The notes under the pieces: generated by a model
What the model saw: the letters and a program-made list of their open reading frames with translations, nothing else
Database searches by the model: none
What the model was told of the DNA's origin: nothing
In this document: positions 7,970-16,019 of the stretch, piece after piece
How the letters are laid out: each line of letters opens with the position of its first letter
How positions within the stretch are numbered: position 1 is the stretch's first letter
Translations under genes and position numbers: made by a program
Assembly (NCBI GenBank): GCA_964250215.1
Contig: CAXUEX010000042.1
Coordinates: forward strand, 1 to 19,571
Source of the DNA: DAIDJM01 sp964250215
GTDB lineage: Bacteria; Pseudomonadota; Alphaproteobacteria; Acetobacterales; Acetobacteraceae
Direction of reading: 5' to 3'
Length of the DNA: 19,571 nucleotides

Positions 7970-8010
7970 CGGCAGTTTTCTCGAATAATTTAATGGCGAA
8001 GGAGAGCGTT

Positions 8011-8337
8011 ATGGCGACGGAAAAGATGGGAATTGCGCTGGGAATGATCGAGACGCGCGGCCTGGTGCCCGCCATCGAGGCGGCGGATGCAATGACAAAG
8101 GCTTCCGAAGTGCGGCTGATCGGCCGGCAGTTCGTGGGCGGTGGCTACGTGACCATTCTGGTGCGCGGCGAGACCGGTGCGGTGAACGCGGCGGTGCGTG
8201 CCGGCGCCGATGCGTGCGAGCGTGTGGGCGACGGGCTGGCGGCGGCGCACATCATTGCGCGTCCGCACCAGGAAGTGGAGCAAGTGCTGCCATTGCCGGA
8301 AATGATGGGCAACCCGCGCATCACCGCCGGCGAATAA
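8011..8337 (+). CDS. csoS1: Major carboxysome shell protein CsoS1 (hexameric BMC-H), first copy
   Basis: 108 residues, a single BMC domain (PF00936) that forms flat hexamers tiling the shell facets. Marks are GIALGMIETRGLVPAIEAAD, the pore loop RQFVGGGYVT, VRGETGAVNAAV and GADACERVGDGL. The C-terminal tail (LPLPEMMGNPRITAGE) differs from that of the next copy. ATG 8011 has AAGGAG (7999-8004) six bases upstream; an in-frame ATG at 7993 is less well placed. The gap after csoS4B (7970-8010) is AT-richer than its surroundings. Confidence 0.96.
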   Translation: MATEKMGIALGMIETRGLVPAIEAADAMTKASEVRLIGRQFVGGGYVTILVRGETGAVNAAVRAGADACERVGDGLAAAHIIARPHQEVEQVLPLPEMMGNPRITAGE

Positions 8338-8361
8338 CGAGTTTCTGAAAAGGAGTTTGAC

Positions 8362-8691
8362 ATGGCGAACGAACGGTTTGGCATCGCGCTGGGCATGATC
8401 GAAACGCGCGGCCTGGTGCCGGCCATCGAGGCGGCCGACGCAATGACCAAGGCTTCCGAAGTGCGGCTGATCGGGCGGCAGTTCGTGGGCGGCGGCTACG
8501 TCACGGTGCTGGTGCGCGGCGAGACGGGTGCGGTGAACGCGGCTGTGCGCGCCGGTGCCGATGCCTGCGAGCGCGTGGGCGACGGCTTGGCGGCGGCACA
8601 CATCATCGCCCGTCCGCATATGGAGGTGGAGCAGATCCTGCCGCGGCATCCGGAAGGCCAGTATCTGAGTTCCGAGGTGGCGGCGCAGTAA
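8362..8691 (+). CDS. csoS1: Major carboxysome shell protein CsoS1 (hexameric BMC-H), second copy
   Basis: 109 residues. Nearly identical to the preceding copy over the BMC domain: by eye six differences in about 95 aligned residues, clustered at residues 3-6 (ANERF for ATEKM) and at the end (PHMEVEQIL for PHQEVEQVL). The tail HPEGQYLSSEVAAQ is quite different, as in CsoS1A/B/C sets elsewhere. AAGGAG (8350-8355) precedes ATG 8362 by six bases. It is a tandem duplicate; the many synonymous differences show it is not a recent or assembly duplicate. Confidence 0.96.
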   Translation: MANERFGIALGMIETRGLVPAIEAADAMTKASEVRLIGRQFVGGGYVTVLVRGETGAVNAAVRAGADACERVGDGLAAAHIIARPHMEVEQILPRHPEGQYLSSEVAAQ

Positions 8692-8749
8692 CCGGCGGCG
8701 AGGGCAAAAATTGGCCGGCAGCAGGCGGTCGGCAGGGAAGGAAGCAACG

Positions 8750-9025
8750 ATGTCGTGCACATTGGCATTGCCGGAAGGCTGGAAGATGGTGGCGAAGCCG
8801 CCGGCGCTGTTCCGGCGCTACGAGTTCGCCTCGTACGCCGAAACCCGGGAGTTTCTCGACCGGCTGGCGGTGCTTTCGGAGGAGACGGGATTGTTCCCGG
8901 ATCTCGGGTTCGCCAAAACCTACGTGAACATCACCGTTCAATGTCTGGACGCGGATGGGGCGGGCGCCGGCGAGATTGCCTATGCGCACCGCGCGGCTGC
9001 GCTGGCTGAAGCGGAGATGCCCTGA
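8750..9025 (+). CDS. Pterin dehydratase-like Rubisco assembly factor (acRAF type)
   Basis: 91 residues with the pterin-4a-carbinolamine dehydratase fold: ALFRRYEFASYAETREFLDRL, a helix, then TYVNITVQCLD and an Ala-rich last helix. The dehydratase His-His-Pro motif is replaced by L48-F49-P50, so the enzyme activity is probably lost. Such inactive members next to csoS genes are known as acRAF, a chaperone in form IA Rubisco assembly; the assignment here rests on context and the missing histidines. ATG 8750 follows AAGGAAG (8738-8744). A 58-base gap separates it from csoS1, and its stop overlaps the next start as TGATG. Confidence 0.85.
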   Translation: MSCTLALPEGWKMVAKPPALFRRYEFASYAETREFLDRLAVLSEETGLFPDLGFAKTYVNITVQCLDADGAGAGEIAYAHRAAALAEAEMP

Positions 9026-9252
9026 TGGGCAAACCCGCGCCCAAGGCGGCGCTTGCCGAAGTGCTGAAACGGCCGGATGCGCCGGCGCAGACCGCTGCAT
9101 CCGACCGGTCGGCCGACGCGACGCCGGCGCATCCGGCGCATCAGCCGAAGCGCACCGGCACGCCTTCCAACACGCACGATCCCGGGCAGCCGCGCGACAC
9201 CACCGCGAAGCCTTGGGCCGATTTGCACCCGCAGCGCATCTGGCCGGACTGA
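9025..9252 (+). CDS. Small disordered carboxysome-operon protein, McdB-like candidate
   Basis: 75 residues, rich in Pro, Ala, Thr, Lys and Arg, without a hydrophobic core, so probably unfolded. It ends in KPWADLHPQRIWPD with W64 and W73. Alpha-type McdB proteins, the partner of the ParA-like ATPase McdA in spacing carboxysomes over the nucleoid, are small disordered proteins encoded in cso operons and carry an invariant Trp close to the C-terminus; this fits in length, place and ending. No McdA gene is visible in the window. It may equally be an unnamed conserved cso-operon protein. ATG 9025 shares bases with the preceding stop (TGATG), implying coupled translation. Confidence 0.6.
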   Translation: MGKPAPKAALAEVLKRPDAPAQTAASDRSADATPAHPAHQPKRTGTPSNTHDPGQPRDTTAKPWADLHPQRIWPD

Positions 9253-9263
9253 GGCAAACGACA

Positions 9264-10214
9264 ATGCGCCCTCCCGCGATCGATGTGGCTGCGGCCATCG
9301 TGCACGACGCGGCGGGGCGCGTGCTTGTGGCGGAACGCTTGCCGCGGCAGATTGCCGCCGGGTTCTGGGAGTTGCCGGGCGGCAAGATCGATCCCGGCGA
9401 GACACCCGCACAGGCGGCGGTGCGCGAGCTCGCCGAAGAAACCGGGCTGCGTGCGCTTTCGCTGCTGCCATGGGTGTCGTACACGCATTCTTTTCCGACG
9501 CGGACGATCCGACTCTCGTTTTTTCGCGTGCTGGCCTATGAAGGCACGGCGTACGGACGCGAGGGTCAGCGCCTGGCCTGGGTGGACCCGGCGGCGCCGT
9601 CAGTGCACCCGTTGCTGCCTAGCAATTATCGCGTGATGGCGGGGCTCGGGCTGCCGGGGTTGCTCGCGGTGAGCGATGCGGGTTTGCGCGATCCTGCAAT
9701 TCTGCTGCAACGCGCCGCTTCGGCCTTTGCGTTCGGCGCGCGGCTGCTGCTGGTTTCCGAGCGTTCGCTCGCGCCCGATCAGCGGGTGGGTTTGGCGCGC
9801 AGGCTGCAATCGCTCGCCGCCGGTTATGGCGGGCGCGTGATCCTGGAGGGGTCGGCGCAGGAAGCGCGGCGCGCGGGCGTGCCGGGATTGCTCGCCGGCG
9901 CGCGGGAGTTGCGGCGCACCACGGCGCGGCCGGAGGTGGCCCTATGGGGGGCACGCTGCCGGAATGCGGCCGATCTGGCCCGCGCCGTGGCATTGGGCGC
10001 CGATTACGCGATCGTGGTGCCCGTTCTGGCGAGCCTGGATGCGACGCCGCCGCTGGGCTGGGGCGGATTTTCCGCGCTGGTTGAGCGCGCGCCGATCCCG
10101 ATCTATGCGCAGGGTGGCCTTGCCCCCGCCGATCTGCCGATGGCGCGGGCGCCGGGCGCGCATGGCATCGCCGTGCCGCTCGCCGCGATTGCCGCCACCG
10201 CCGTGGCGGCCTGA
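9264..10214 (+). CDS. Nudix hydrolase fused to a ThiE-like domain
   Basis: 316 residues. Residues 1-130 are a MutT-type Nudix domain with a perfect Nudix box at 40-62 (GKIDPGETP...RELAEETGL). Residues from about 140 resemble thiamine phosphate synthase: GARLLLVSERSLAP, then DYAIVVPVLASLDATPPLGW, a stretch typical of MutT-linked ThiE domains, and PIYAQGGLAPADL. The fusion is known in proteobacteria and often annotated as 8-oxo-dGTP diphosphatase; the role of the ThiE part is unknown. Key ThiE residues that bind HMP-pyrophosphate are not evident, so true thiamine synthesis is doubtful. ATG 9264 has GAGG (9251-9254) nine bases upstream. Its place inside a carboxysome/DAB run is unusual. Confidence 0.88.
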   Translation: MRPPAIDVAAAIVHDAAGRVLVAERLPRQIAAGFWELPGGKIDPGETPAQAAVRELAEETGLRALSLLPWVSYTHSFPTRTIRLSFFRVLAYEGTAYGREGQRLAWVDPAAPSVHPLLPSNYRVMAGLGLPGLLAVSDAGLRDPAILLQRAASAFAFGARLLLVSERSLAPDQRVGLARRLQSLAAGYGGRVILEGSAQEARRAGVPGLLAGARELRRTTARPEVALWGARCRNAADLARAVALGADYAIVVPVLASLDATPPLGWGGFSALVERAPIPIYAQGGLAPADLPMARAPGAHGIAVPLAAIAATAVAA

Positions 10215-10243
10215 ATTCGAGCTGCCAGAACAAGGGGGAGCGT

Positions 10244-11869
10244 ATGGTTCTGACACCGTTATGGCTTGCCTCCCTCGGCCCGCTGGGGCTGCTGCTGAGC
10301 TATCTGCTGCCCGGTATGCTCGGGGCCACGCCGAAGGGAACCGACCGGCTGGCGGGTGCGGCGGCGCTGATCAATCTCGGGATCGCTTTCGCCACCGCTG
10401 CCCTGGTGGTGCTGAACGGCCAGTTGCATACGCCCGGCGTGGGGATCGCGGGCATCGGCTTCGGGCTGTATCTGGATGCGGTGAGTGCGACGATGTTCTG
10501 CCTGGTGTCGTTCATCGGCGCGATCGTGCTGAAATACAGTTTCACGTATATGGACGGCGATCCGCGGCACGTGCTGTTCATTCGGCAGATGTGCCTGACG
10601 CTGTCGGCCGTGCTGATGCTGGCCATCTCGGGTAATCTGTTTCAGTTTACGCTGGCGTTCTGGGCCACCGCGATGGGGCTGCACAAGCTGCTGATCTTTT
10701 ACCCGGAGCGGCCGGCGGCGATTTTCGCGGCACGGAAAAAATATCTTTTCAGCAGGATCGGCGATCTTTGCCTGATCGGCGCCGCGGTGCTGCTGTATCG
10801 CGCATTCGACAGCCTGGATTATGCGATGCTGTTCGCGCAGGCCGAGATGATGCGGCTGAACGGCGACGGCATCTCCGGGGTGAGCATCGCCTCGCTGCTG
10901 CTGGTGTTCGCGGCGTTGCTGAAATCGGCGCAGTTCCCCACCCATGGCTGGCTCATCGAAGTGATGGAGACGCCAACGCCGGTATCGGCGCTGCTGCACG
11001 CCGGCATCATCAACGCGGGTGGATTCCTGGTGATCCGGTTTGCCGATCTCATTTCGCTATCTTTACCATCGATGCACCTGCTGGCGCTGGTGGGCGGCTT
11101 CACCGCGTTGTTCGGGTCGGTGGTGATGCTGACGCAGACGTCGATCAAGGTGTCGCTCGCCTGCTCGACGGTGGCGCAGATGGGCTTCATGATGCTGGAA
11201 TGCGGTCTCGGCGCGTTCTCGGCGGCGATGCTGCACATCGTCGCGCATTCCTTCTACAAGGCGCATGCATTCCTGTCATCGGGCAGCGTGATCGACATCG
11301 CACGCACCTCGTTCACGCCCAATCCTGGCGGCAAGCCGCACCCGCTGCGGCTGATCATCTCGATCGCCGCGGTGCTGGTGGTCACCTTCGTGTTCAGCGT
11401 GGCGACGGGCTATACGATCACGGCGCAGCCGGGCGTATTCACGCTGGGCGCGGTGCTGCTGCTGAGCTTGATCCATCTGGTGGCGAACGGCATCGACGAA
11501 CGGCCGAACGCCTATGTGGTGGGCCGCGTTCTGGTGCTCGCGATGTTCGTGGCGGTCGCCTATTTTGCGCTGCAATGGGGTTCGGAATACGTGCTGGTGG
11601 AAGCGCTGCCCAAGGCGCAGCCGCTGCGCGGGGCGTTCGGCGTGCTGGTGGTGGCGGCCGTTGTGATCTCCTACGCGCTGGTGACATTCCTGCAAGGATC
11701 GGTGCCGAAACATCAAGGCGAGCCGCGCTGGCAGGCGCTGTATGCGCATGTGAACAGCGGCTTCTACGTCAACACCTTCGCCAACCGGCTGGTGCTGCAA
11801 TACTGGCCAGGACCGGCGCCGGTTCCGGCGCCCTACGCGCTGCCGCTTGCTTTGGGAGCGCACCCATGA
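10244..11869 (+). CDS. dabB: DAB inorganic carbon pump membrane subunit DabB
   Basis: 541 residues, a multi-spanning membrane protein of the NuoL/MrpA proton-conducting family. Family signatures are LKSAQFPTHGWL followed by TPVSALLHAGIINAGGF, STVAQMGFMM and VAHSFYKAHAFLSSGSV. DabB is thought to pass a cation, probably H+, to drive its cytosolic partner DabA. Linkage to dabA, with an ATGA overlap, rather than to other nuo genes separates it from respiratory complex I. AAGGGGGAG (10232-10240) precedes ATG 10244. The 29-base gap from the Nudix gene suggests the same transcript. Confidence 0.95.
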   Translation: MVLTPLWLASLGPLGLLLSYLLPGMLGATPKGTDRLAGAAALINLGIAFATAALVVLNGQLHTPGVGIAGIGFGLYLDAVSATMFCLVSFIGAIVLKYSFTYMDGDPRHVLFIRQMCLTLSAVLMLAISGNLFQFTLAFWATAMGLHKLLIFYPERPAAIFAARKKYLFSRIGDLCLIGAAVLLYRAFDSLDYAMLFAQAEMMRLNGDGISGVSIASLLLVFAALLKSAQFPTHGWLIEVMETPTPVSALLHAGIINAGGFLVIRFADLISLSLPSMHLLALVGGFTALFGSVVMLTQTSIKVSLACSTVAQMGFMMLECGLGAFSAAMLHIVAHSFYKAHAFLSSGSVIDIARTSFTPNPGGKPHPLRLIISIAAVLVVTFVFSVATGYTITAQPGVFTLGAVLLLSLIHLVANGIDERPNAYVVGRVLVLAMFVAVAYFALQWGSEYVLVEALPKAQPLRGAFGVLVVAAVVISYALVTFLQGSVPKHQGEPRWQALYAHVNSGFYVNTFANRLVLQYWPGPAPVPAPYALPLALGAHP

Positions 11870-14430
11870 GCCTCGCCATCGAACGCGACGCGGTGAGCGT
11901 GCCGCCATCGGCACCGCTGCCACTGGGCGCCGCCGAGCTTGCGGCGGCGGTGAAATCCGCCGGCCTGCGTATCGCACCGGTCTGGCCGCTGAAGAATTTC
12001 GTCGCGGTCAATCCGTTCCTGGGCTTTTCCGCGCAGCCGTTCCACGCCACGGTAGCGCAGTTGCACCGCGTGGCGCGCACCCGCGCGCTGATGCCGCGCG
12101 CCTTCTATTTGCAGGCGATCCGCTCCGGCGCCATCGAGGATTGCGATCTGGCGCGCGCGCTGCACACCGCGCCCGGCGACTGGCGCGTGCCGGCCACGGT
12201 GGAGGCGCTCAAATCGGTTCCGGAACGGAGCGCGGCGCCGACGCTGAAGCATCCGGCGCATGTCGCCACGGTTGCCGAGATTCTCAACGAACTTGCCGAT
12301 GGCGACAAGCAGGTTGCGCGGACGCAGTTCATGGTGGACGAGATCTCGCGCTGGTGCGGCGGTTATTTCGATCAAGGCCAGTCGGTATGGCGGATGCCGT
12401 CGCGCGGGCTGCGGCCGTTTGCGGCATGGCGATCGTATGTGCGGCACGATCTCAATCCGGAGGTGATGGGCATTGCCGGTTTCCGTCGGCTTGTGGCCGA
12501 GCTGCCGGCCGATCCGATCGATGCGATCGGCGCGGTGGTGGAGCGGCAGGGCGTGCCGGACCGGGCGGTGGAGGATTACCTGCACCAGGCGCTGCTGGAT
12601 ATCAGCGGCTGGGCGGCCTATGCGCGCTACCTGAAATGGGAAGCCGAGCTGCACGGCGGCACGGACGATACGCTGGAAGAACTGCTGGCCATCCGGGTGG
12701 TGTGGGGCTACACGCTGTTCATGCAGCGCACCGACGATCGGTTCCGCCGCGCGTGGCTGGAAGCCATGGCGCACGCGGCGCTGCCGCCGCTGGACGAGAA
12801 GCTGGGCGACGATCCCGAGCTTTGCATCGACATGGTGCTGCAGGAATCTTACGAAGCGGCATCGCAACGCAAGTTGCTGGCAAAGCTTGGCCGCGGTCCG
12901 GCGCCATCGCATTCCGGTCGGCCCGCGGTGCAAGCGGCGTTCTGCATCGACGTTCGATCGGAAGTGTATCGCCGCGCCTTCGAGAGCCTGGCCGACGACA
13001 TCCAGACGATCGGTTTCGCGGGGTTCTACGGCTTTCCCATCGAGTTCCTGCCCATCGGCCATGTGAAAGGACGCGCGCATTGCCCGGTGCTGCTCACCAC
13101 AGCCTTCACCGTGTGCGAAGCCGTGGGCGGCGCCTCGGCGGAAGAGGAAACCGAGATCATGGGCCTGCGCCTGCTGCGCCGGCGCGTGATGAAGGCGTGG
13201 AAAGCCTTCAAGTTGATGGCGGTATCTTCCTTCATCTTCGTTGAATCCGCAGGCCTCTATTACGGTATCAAACTGCTGAGCGACAGTTTGGCGCTGACGC
13301 GCACCGTGCACGATCCGAACGTGGACGGCATGGACGAAGCTGTGATCGGCCGGCTGGGTCCGCGCATCGAGCCCGGCATGGTGGCGGGCCGCGCAACCGG
13401 TTTCAATCCGGAACAGCGGCTGGACCAGGCCGAGGCCGTGCTGCGGGCAATGTCGTTCACCGGATCGTTCGCGCGGCTGGTGATGCTCACCGGCCATGGC
13501 AGCACCACCGTGAACAACCCGCACGCGGCGGGCCTGGATTGCGGCGCCTGCGGCGGCTACACGGGCGAGGCGAACGCCCGCACCGCGGCGCTGATCCTGA
13601 ACGATCCCGACGTGCGCAACGGCTTGCGTGATCGTGGCATTGCGATCCCGGAAGATACCTGGTTTCTCGGTTGCCTGCACGATACCTGCACCGACGAGAT
13701 CCGGATTTTCGAGCTGAAATCCGTGCCGGCCAGCCATGCCGAGGATTTTCGCCGGTTGCGCGGGCTGGTGGCGCGGGCAAGCTCGCTGACGCGGCGGGAA
13801 CGCTCGGCACGGCTGGGCATCGACAACGGCCTGAATGTGGACGAGGGCGTGAAATACCGCAGCCGGGACTGGTCGCAGGTGCGGCCCGAGTGGGCGCTGG
13901 CGGGCAACAGCTCGTTCATCGCCGCGCCGCGCGCCCGCACGCGCGGCATCGACCTGGGCGGCCGCGCTTTCTTGCACGACTACGATTGGCGGCAGGATCG
14001 CGGCTTTGCCACGCTGGAACTGATCATGACGGCGCCGATGGTGGTGGCGAACTGGATCAATTTGCAGTATTACGGCTCCACGGTGAACAACGAGGCGTTC
14101 GGTTGCGGCAACAAGGTGCTGCACAACGTCACCGGCACGATCGGCGTGCTGGAAGGCAATGCCGGCGATCTGCGTGTAGGACTGCCGTTTCAATCGCTGC
14201 ATGATGGCAAGCGCTACATCCACGAACCGGTGCGGCTGAACGTGCTCATCGAGGCGCCGCGCGAGGCGCTGGAGGACATCATCCGCAAGCACGAGAGCGT
14301 GCGGCAGTTGCTGGACAATGGCTGGCTGCATTTATGGGCCATCGCGGATGACGGCCAGGTCTCCCACCGCTACACGAAAGGCATTGTTTGGGAAGCGGCA
14401 ACGCCGCCCAACGGTCTGCCGAAGCATTGA
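11866..14430 (+). CDS. dabA: DAB inorganic carbon pump catalytic subunit DabA (UPF0753/DUF2309)
   Basis: 854 residues. DabA is a cytosolic beta-carbonic-anhydrase-like protein held on DabB; it hydrates CO2 one way to bicarbonate. The zinc site is complete: C360 and D362 in FCIDVRSE, H544 in LTGHGSTT and C559 in GLDCGACGGY, with the 15-residue H-to-C distance of the Halothiobacillus protein. The N-terminal stretch PLKNFVAVNPFLGF is a conserved family start. ATG 11866 overlaps the dabB stop as ATGA and has GGGAG (11854-11858) seven bases upstream. No frameshift is visible. In an acidic niche, where CO2 dominates, such a pump would be the suitable uptake route; that niche is an inference. Confidence 0.96.
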   Translation: MSLAIERDAVSVPPSAPLPLGAAELAAAVKSAGLRIAPVWPLKNFVAVNPFLGFSAQPFHATVAQLHRVARTRALMPRAFYLQAIRSGAIEDCDLARALHTAPGDWRVPATVEALKSVPERSAAPTLKHPAHVATVAEILNELADGDKQVARTQFMVDEISRWCGGYFDQGQSVWRMPSRGLRPFAAWRSYVRHDLNPEVMGIAGFRRLVAELPADPIDAIGAVVERQGVPDRAVEDYLHQALLDISGWAAYARYLKWEAELHGGTDDTLEELLAIRVVWGYTLFMQRTDDRFRRAWLEAMAHAALPPLDEKLGDDPELCIDMVLQESYEAASQRKLLAKLGRGPAPSHSGRPAVQAAFCIDVRSEVYRRAFESLADDIQTIGFAGFYGFPIEFLPIGHVKGRAHCPVLLTTAFTVCEAVGGASAEEETEIMGLRLLRRRVMKAWKAFKLMAVSSFIFVESAGLYYGIKLLSDSLALTRTVHDPNVDGMDEAVIGRLGPRIEPGMVAGRATGFNPEQRLDQAEAVLRAMSFTGSFARLVMLTGHGSTTVNNPHAAGLDCGACGGYTGEANARTAALILNDPDVRNGLRDRGIAIPEDTWFLGCLHDTCTDEIRIFELKSVPASHAEDFRRLRGLVARASSLTRRERSARLGIDNGLNVDEGVKYRSRDWSQVRPEWALAGNSSFIAAPRARTRGIDLGGRAFLHDYDWRQDRGFATLELIMTAPMVVANWINLQYYGSTVNNEAFGCGNKVLHNVTGTIGVLEGNAGDLRVGLPFQSLHDGKRYIHEPVRLNVLIEAPREALEDIIRKHESVRQLLDNGWLHLWAIADDGQVSHRYTKGIVWEAATPPNGLPKH

Positions 14431-15668
14431 CGCCGCATTCCGGGCCGCCGAGCCGCGCGCAGCTTCACGTCGTCGCCGCCTGCTATCTCGGCTGGACGCT
14501 GGACGCGTTCGATTTCTTTGTTATGTCATTGACGCTGGACGACGTGGTGCGGGAATTCCATTCCACACGCACCACCGTGAGCCTGGCGATCCTGCTTACG
14601 CTCGCCATGCGGGCGGTGGGCGCCTATCTGTTCGGCCGGCTGGCCGATCGTTTCGGGCGGCGGCCGACGTTGATGGCGAACGTGCTGATCTATTCCGTGC
14701 TGGAATTCGCCTCCGGCTTTGCGCCGAACCTGGCGATCTTTCTGGTACTGCGCGCGCTGTACGGCATCGCGATGGGCGGCGAATGGGGGGTTGGCTCCTC
14801 GCTGACCATGGAGAGCATTCCCGCGCGCTGGCGCGGCCCGGTTTCCGGCCTGTTGCAGGCGGGCTATCCCAGCGGCTTTCTGCTGGCCACGCTGGTGAGT
14901 GCCGTGGCGCTGCCGCAGGTGGGTTGGCGCGGCCTGTTCATGCTCGGCGCGCTGCCGGCGCTGCTGGTGCTGTATATCCGCCGCCGCGTGCCGGAAAGCC
15001 CGGACTGGATCGCGGGCCGGGCGGCAACCAGGCGCGCCGGTTTCGCCGGTGTGGTGCGGCGCCATGCGCGTCTGGCGCTGTATGCGGTGGCGATGATGAC
15101 CGCGTTCAACTATTTCAGCCACGGCACGCAGGACCTCTACAAATCCTTCCTCTCGACAGACCTGAAATTCGGTTTCGACACCACGCACGCGATTCTGATT
15201 TTCATGAACGTTGCCGCGATCCTGGGCGGCATTTTTTTCGCCTCGCTCTCGCAGCGCATCGGCCGGCGGCGGGCTATCGTGATCGCGGCGCTGCTTTCGC
15301 TGCCCGTGCTGCCGCTATGGGCGTTCTCCGTCTCACCGTTGCTGGTCGGCATCGGTGCGTTTTTCATGCAGCTTTTCGTGCAGGGGGCCTGGGGCGTGGT
15401 GCCGGCGCATTTGAACGAGCTTTCGCCCGCGGAAGCGCGGGGCACGTTCCCGGGCTTCACCTACCAGCTCGGCAATCTGCTCGCGGCCGGCAATTCCGTG
15501 CTGCAGAGCTGGCTCGCCGACGCCTATTTCGGCAAGAACCTCGCCTGGCCGCTGGCCCTGGTCGCCGGCACCGTCGGCCTTGGGCTCGCCGTGCTGGTAG
15601 GGCTCGGCCCAGAAGCGCGGGGGGTTCGCATGGGCGCGGAACGCGATATGCAGCGAGCGGAAGGATAG
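14388..15668 (+). CDS. MFS transporter, sialate/lactate symporter (SHS)-like
   Basis: 426 residues with about twelve membrane spans. The first span carries GWTLDAFDFFVMSLTL, typical of the SHS group (NanT, Jen1), and GRLADRFGRRP is the MFS motif A between spans 2 and 3; GIAMGGEWGVGSSL lies in span 4-5. Members import monocarboxylates or sugar acids with H+. The substrate cannot be told here. The chosen start is TTG 14388, inside the end of dabA, with GAAAGG (14376-14381) upstream; TTG 14427, overlapping the dabA stop as TTGA, is the alternative and lacks a good ribosome binding site. Either way it appears coupled to dabA, so a part in carbon metabolism of the operon is possible. Confidence 0.85.
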   Translation: MGSGNAAQRSAEALTPHSGPPSRAQLHVVAACYLGWTLDAFDFFVMSLTLDDVVREFHSTRTTVSLAILLTLAMRAVGAYLFGRLADRFGRRPTLMANVLIYSVLEFASGFAPNLAIFLVLRALYGIAMGGEWGVGSSLTMESIPARWRGPVSGLLQAGYPSGFLLATLVSAVALPQVGWRGLFMLGALPALLVLYIRRRVPESPDWIAGRAATRRAGFAGVVRRHARLALYAVAMMTAFNYFSHGTQDLYKSFLSTDLKFGFDTTHAILIFMNVAAILGGIFFASLSQRIGRRRAIVIAALLSLPVLPLWAFSVSPLLVGIGAFFMQLFVQGAWGVVPAHLNELSPAEARGTFPGFTYQLGNLLAAGNSVLQSWLADAYFGKNLAWPLALVAGTVGLGLAVLVGLGPEARGVRMGAERDMQRAEG

Positions 15669-15677
15669 ACGGGTTCG

Positions 15678-16019
15678 ATGCACGATCTACGGCTTGTCGT
15701 GGCGTTCGCGTTCCACACGGTGCTGGCCGTGGTGCTGTTCGCGCTGATCGGCGGCGCCGCAGCGCTGCTGGATTTCTACACGCGGTTTCTCGGCCGCGTC
15801 GGCATTCCCTGGGCGATCCAGGAAACCATCAAATTAATGGAATATTTCCTGTTCGCGGTCGATCTGGTGTGTCTCGTGGTCTATGTCTCGCGCGAAGCAT
15901 TCCTGCTGCTGCGGGCCATGGTGAGCCCGGAACACGACGCTGCCCACCGGAAACAGGCACCCGGCCAGGCGCTACTGGCTGGCCCAGACGATGCGGTGCA
16001 TCCAGGCCACCTCCTCTAG
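15678..16019 (+). CDS. Small membrane protein at the end of the carboxysome run
   Basis: 113 residues of unknown function. Two or three hydrophobic spans are visible: LVVAFAFHTVLAVVLFALIGG near the start and FLFAVDLVCLVVYV in the middle, joined by a partly polar stretch DFYTRFLGRVGIPW. The soluble C-terminal tail is coded opposite the last codons of the reverse-strand repressor gene (48-base overlap), so its last 16 residues may have little constraint. ATG 15678 is nine bases after the MFS stop; the ribosome binding site (AAGGA, 15661-15665) is rather far. It is the last gene before the strand switch. Confidence 0.65.
   Translation: MHDLRLVVAFAFHTVLAVVLFALIGGAAALLDFYTRFLGRVGIPWAIQETIKLMEYFLFAVDLVCLVVYVSREAFLLLRAMVSPEHDAAHRKQAPGQALLAGPDDAVHPGHLL

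Noticed and set aside
11833..14331. 832-codon open frame on the reverse strand opposite dabA
   Set aside because: Shadow of the GC-rich dabA gene; Arg/His/Gln-rich translation without family motifs, while the forward frame has the full DabA zinc site.
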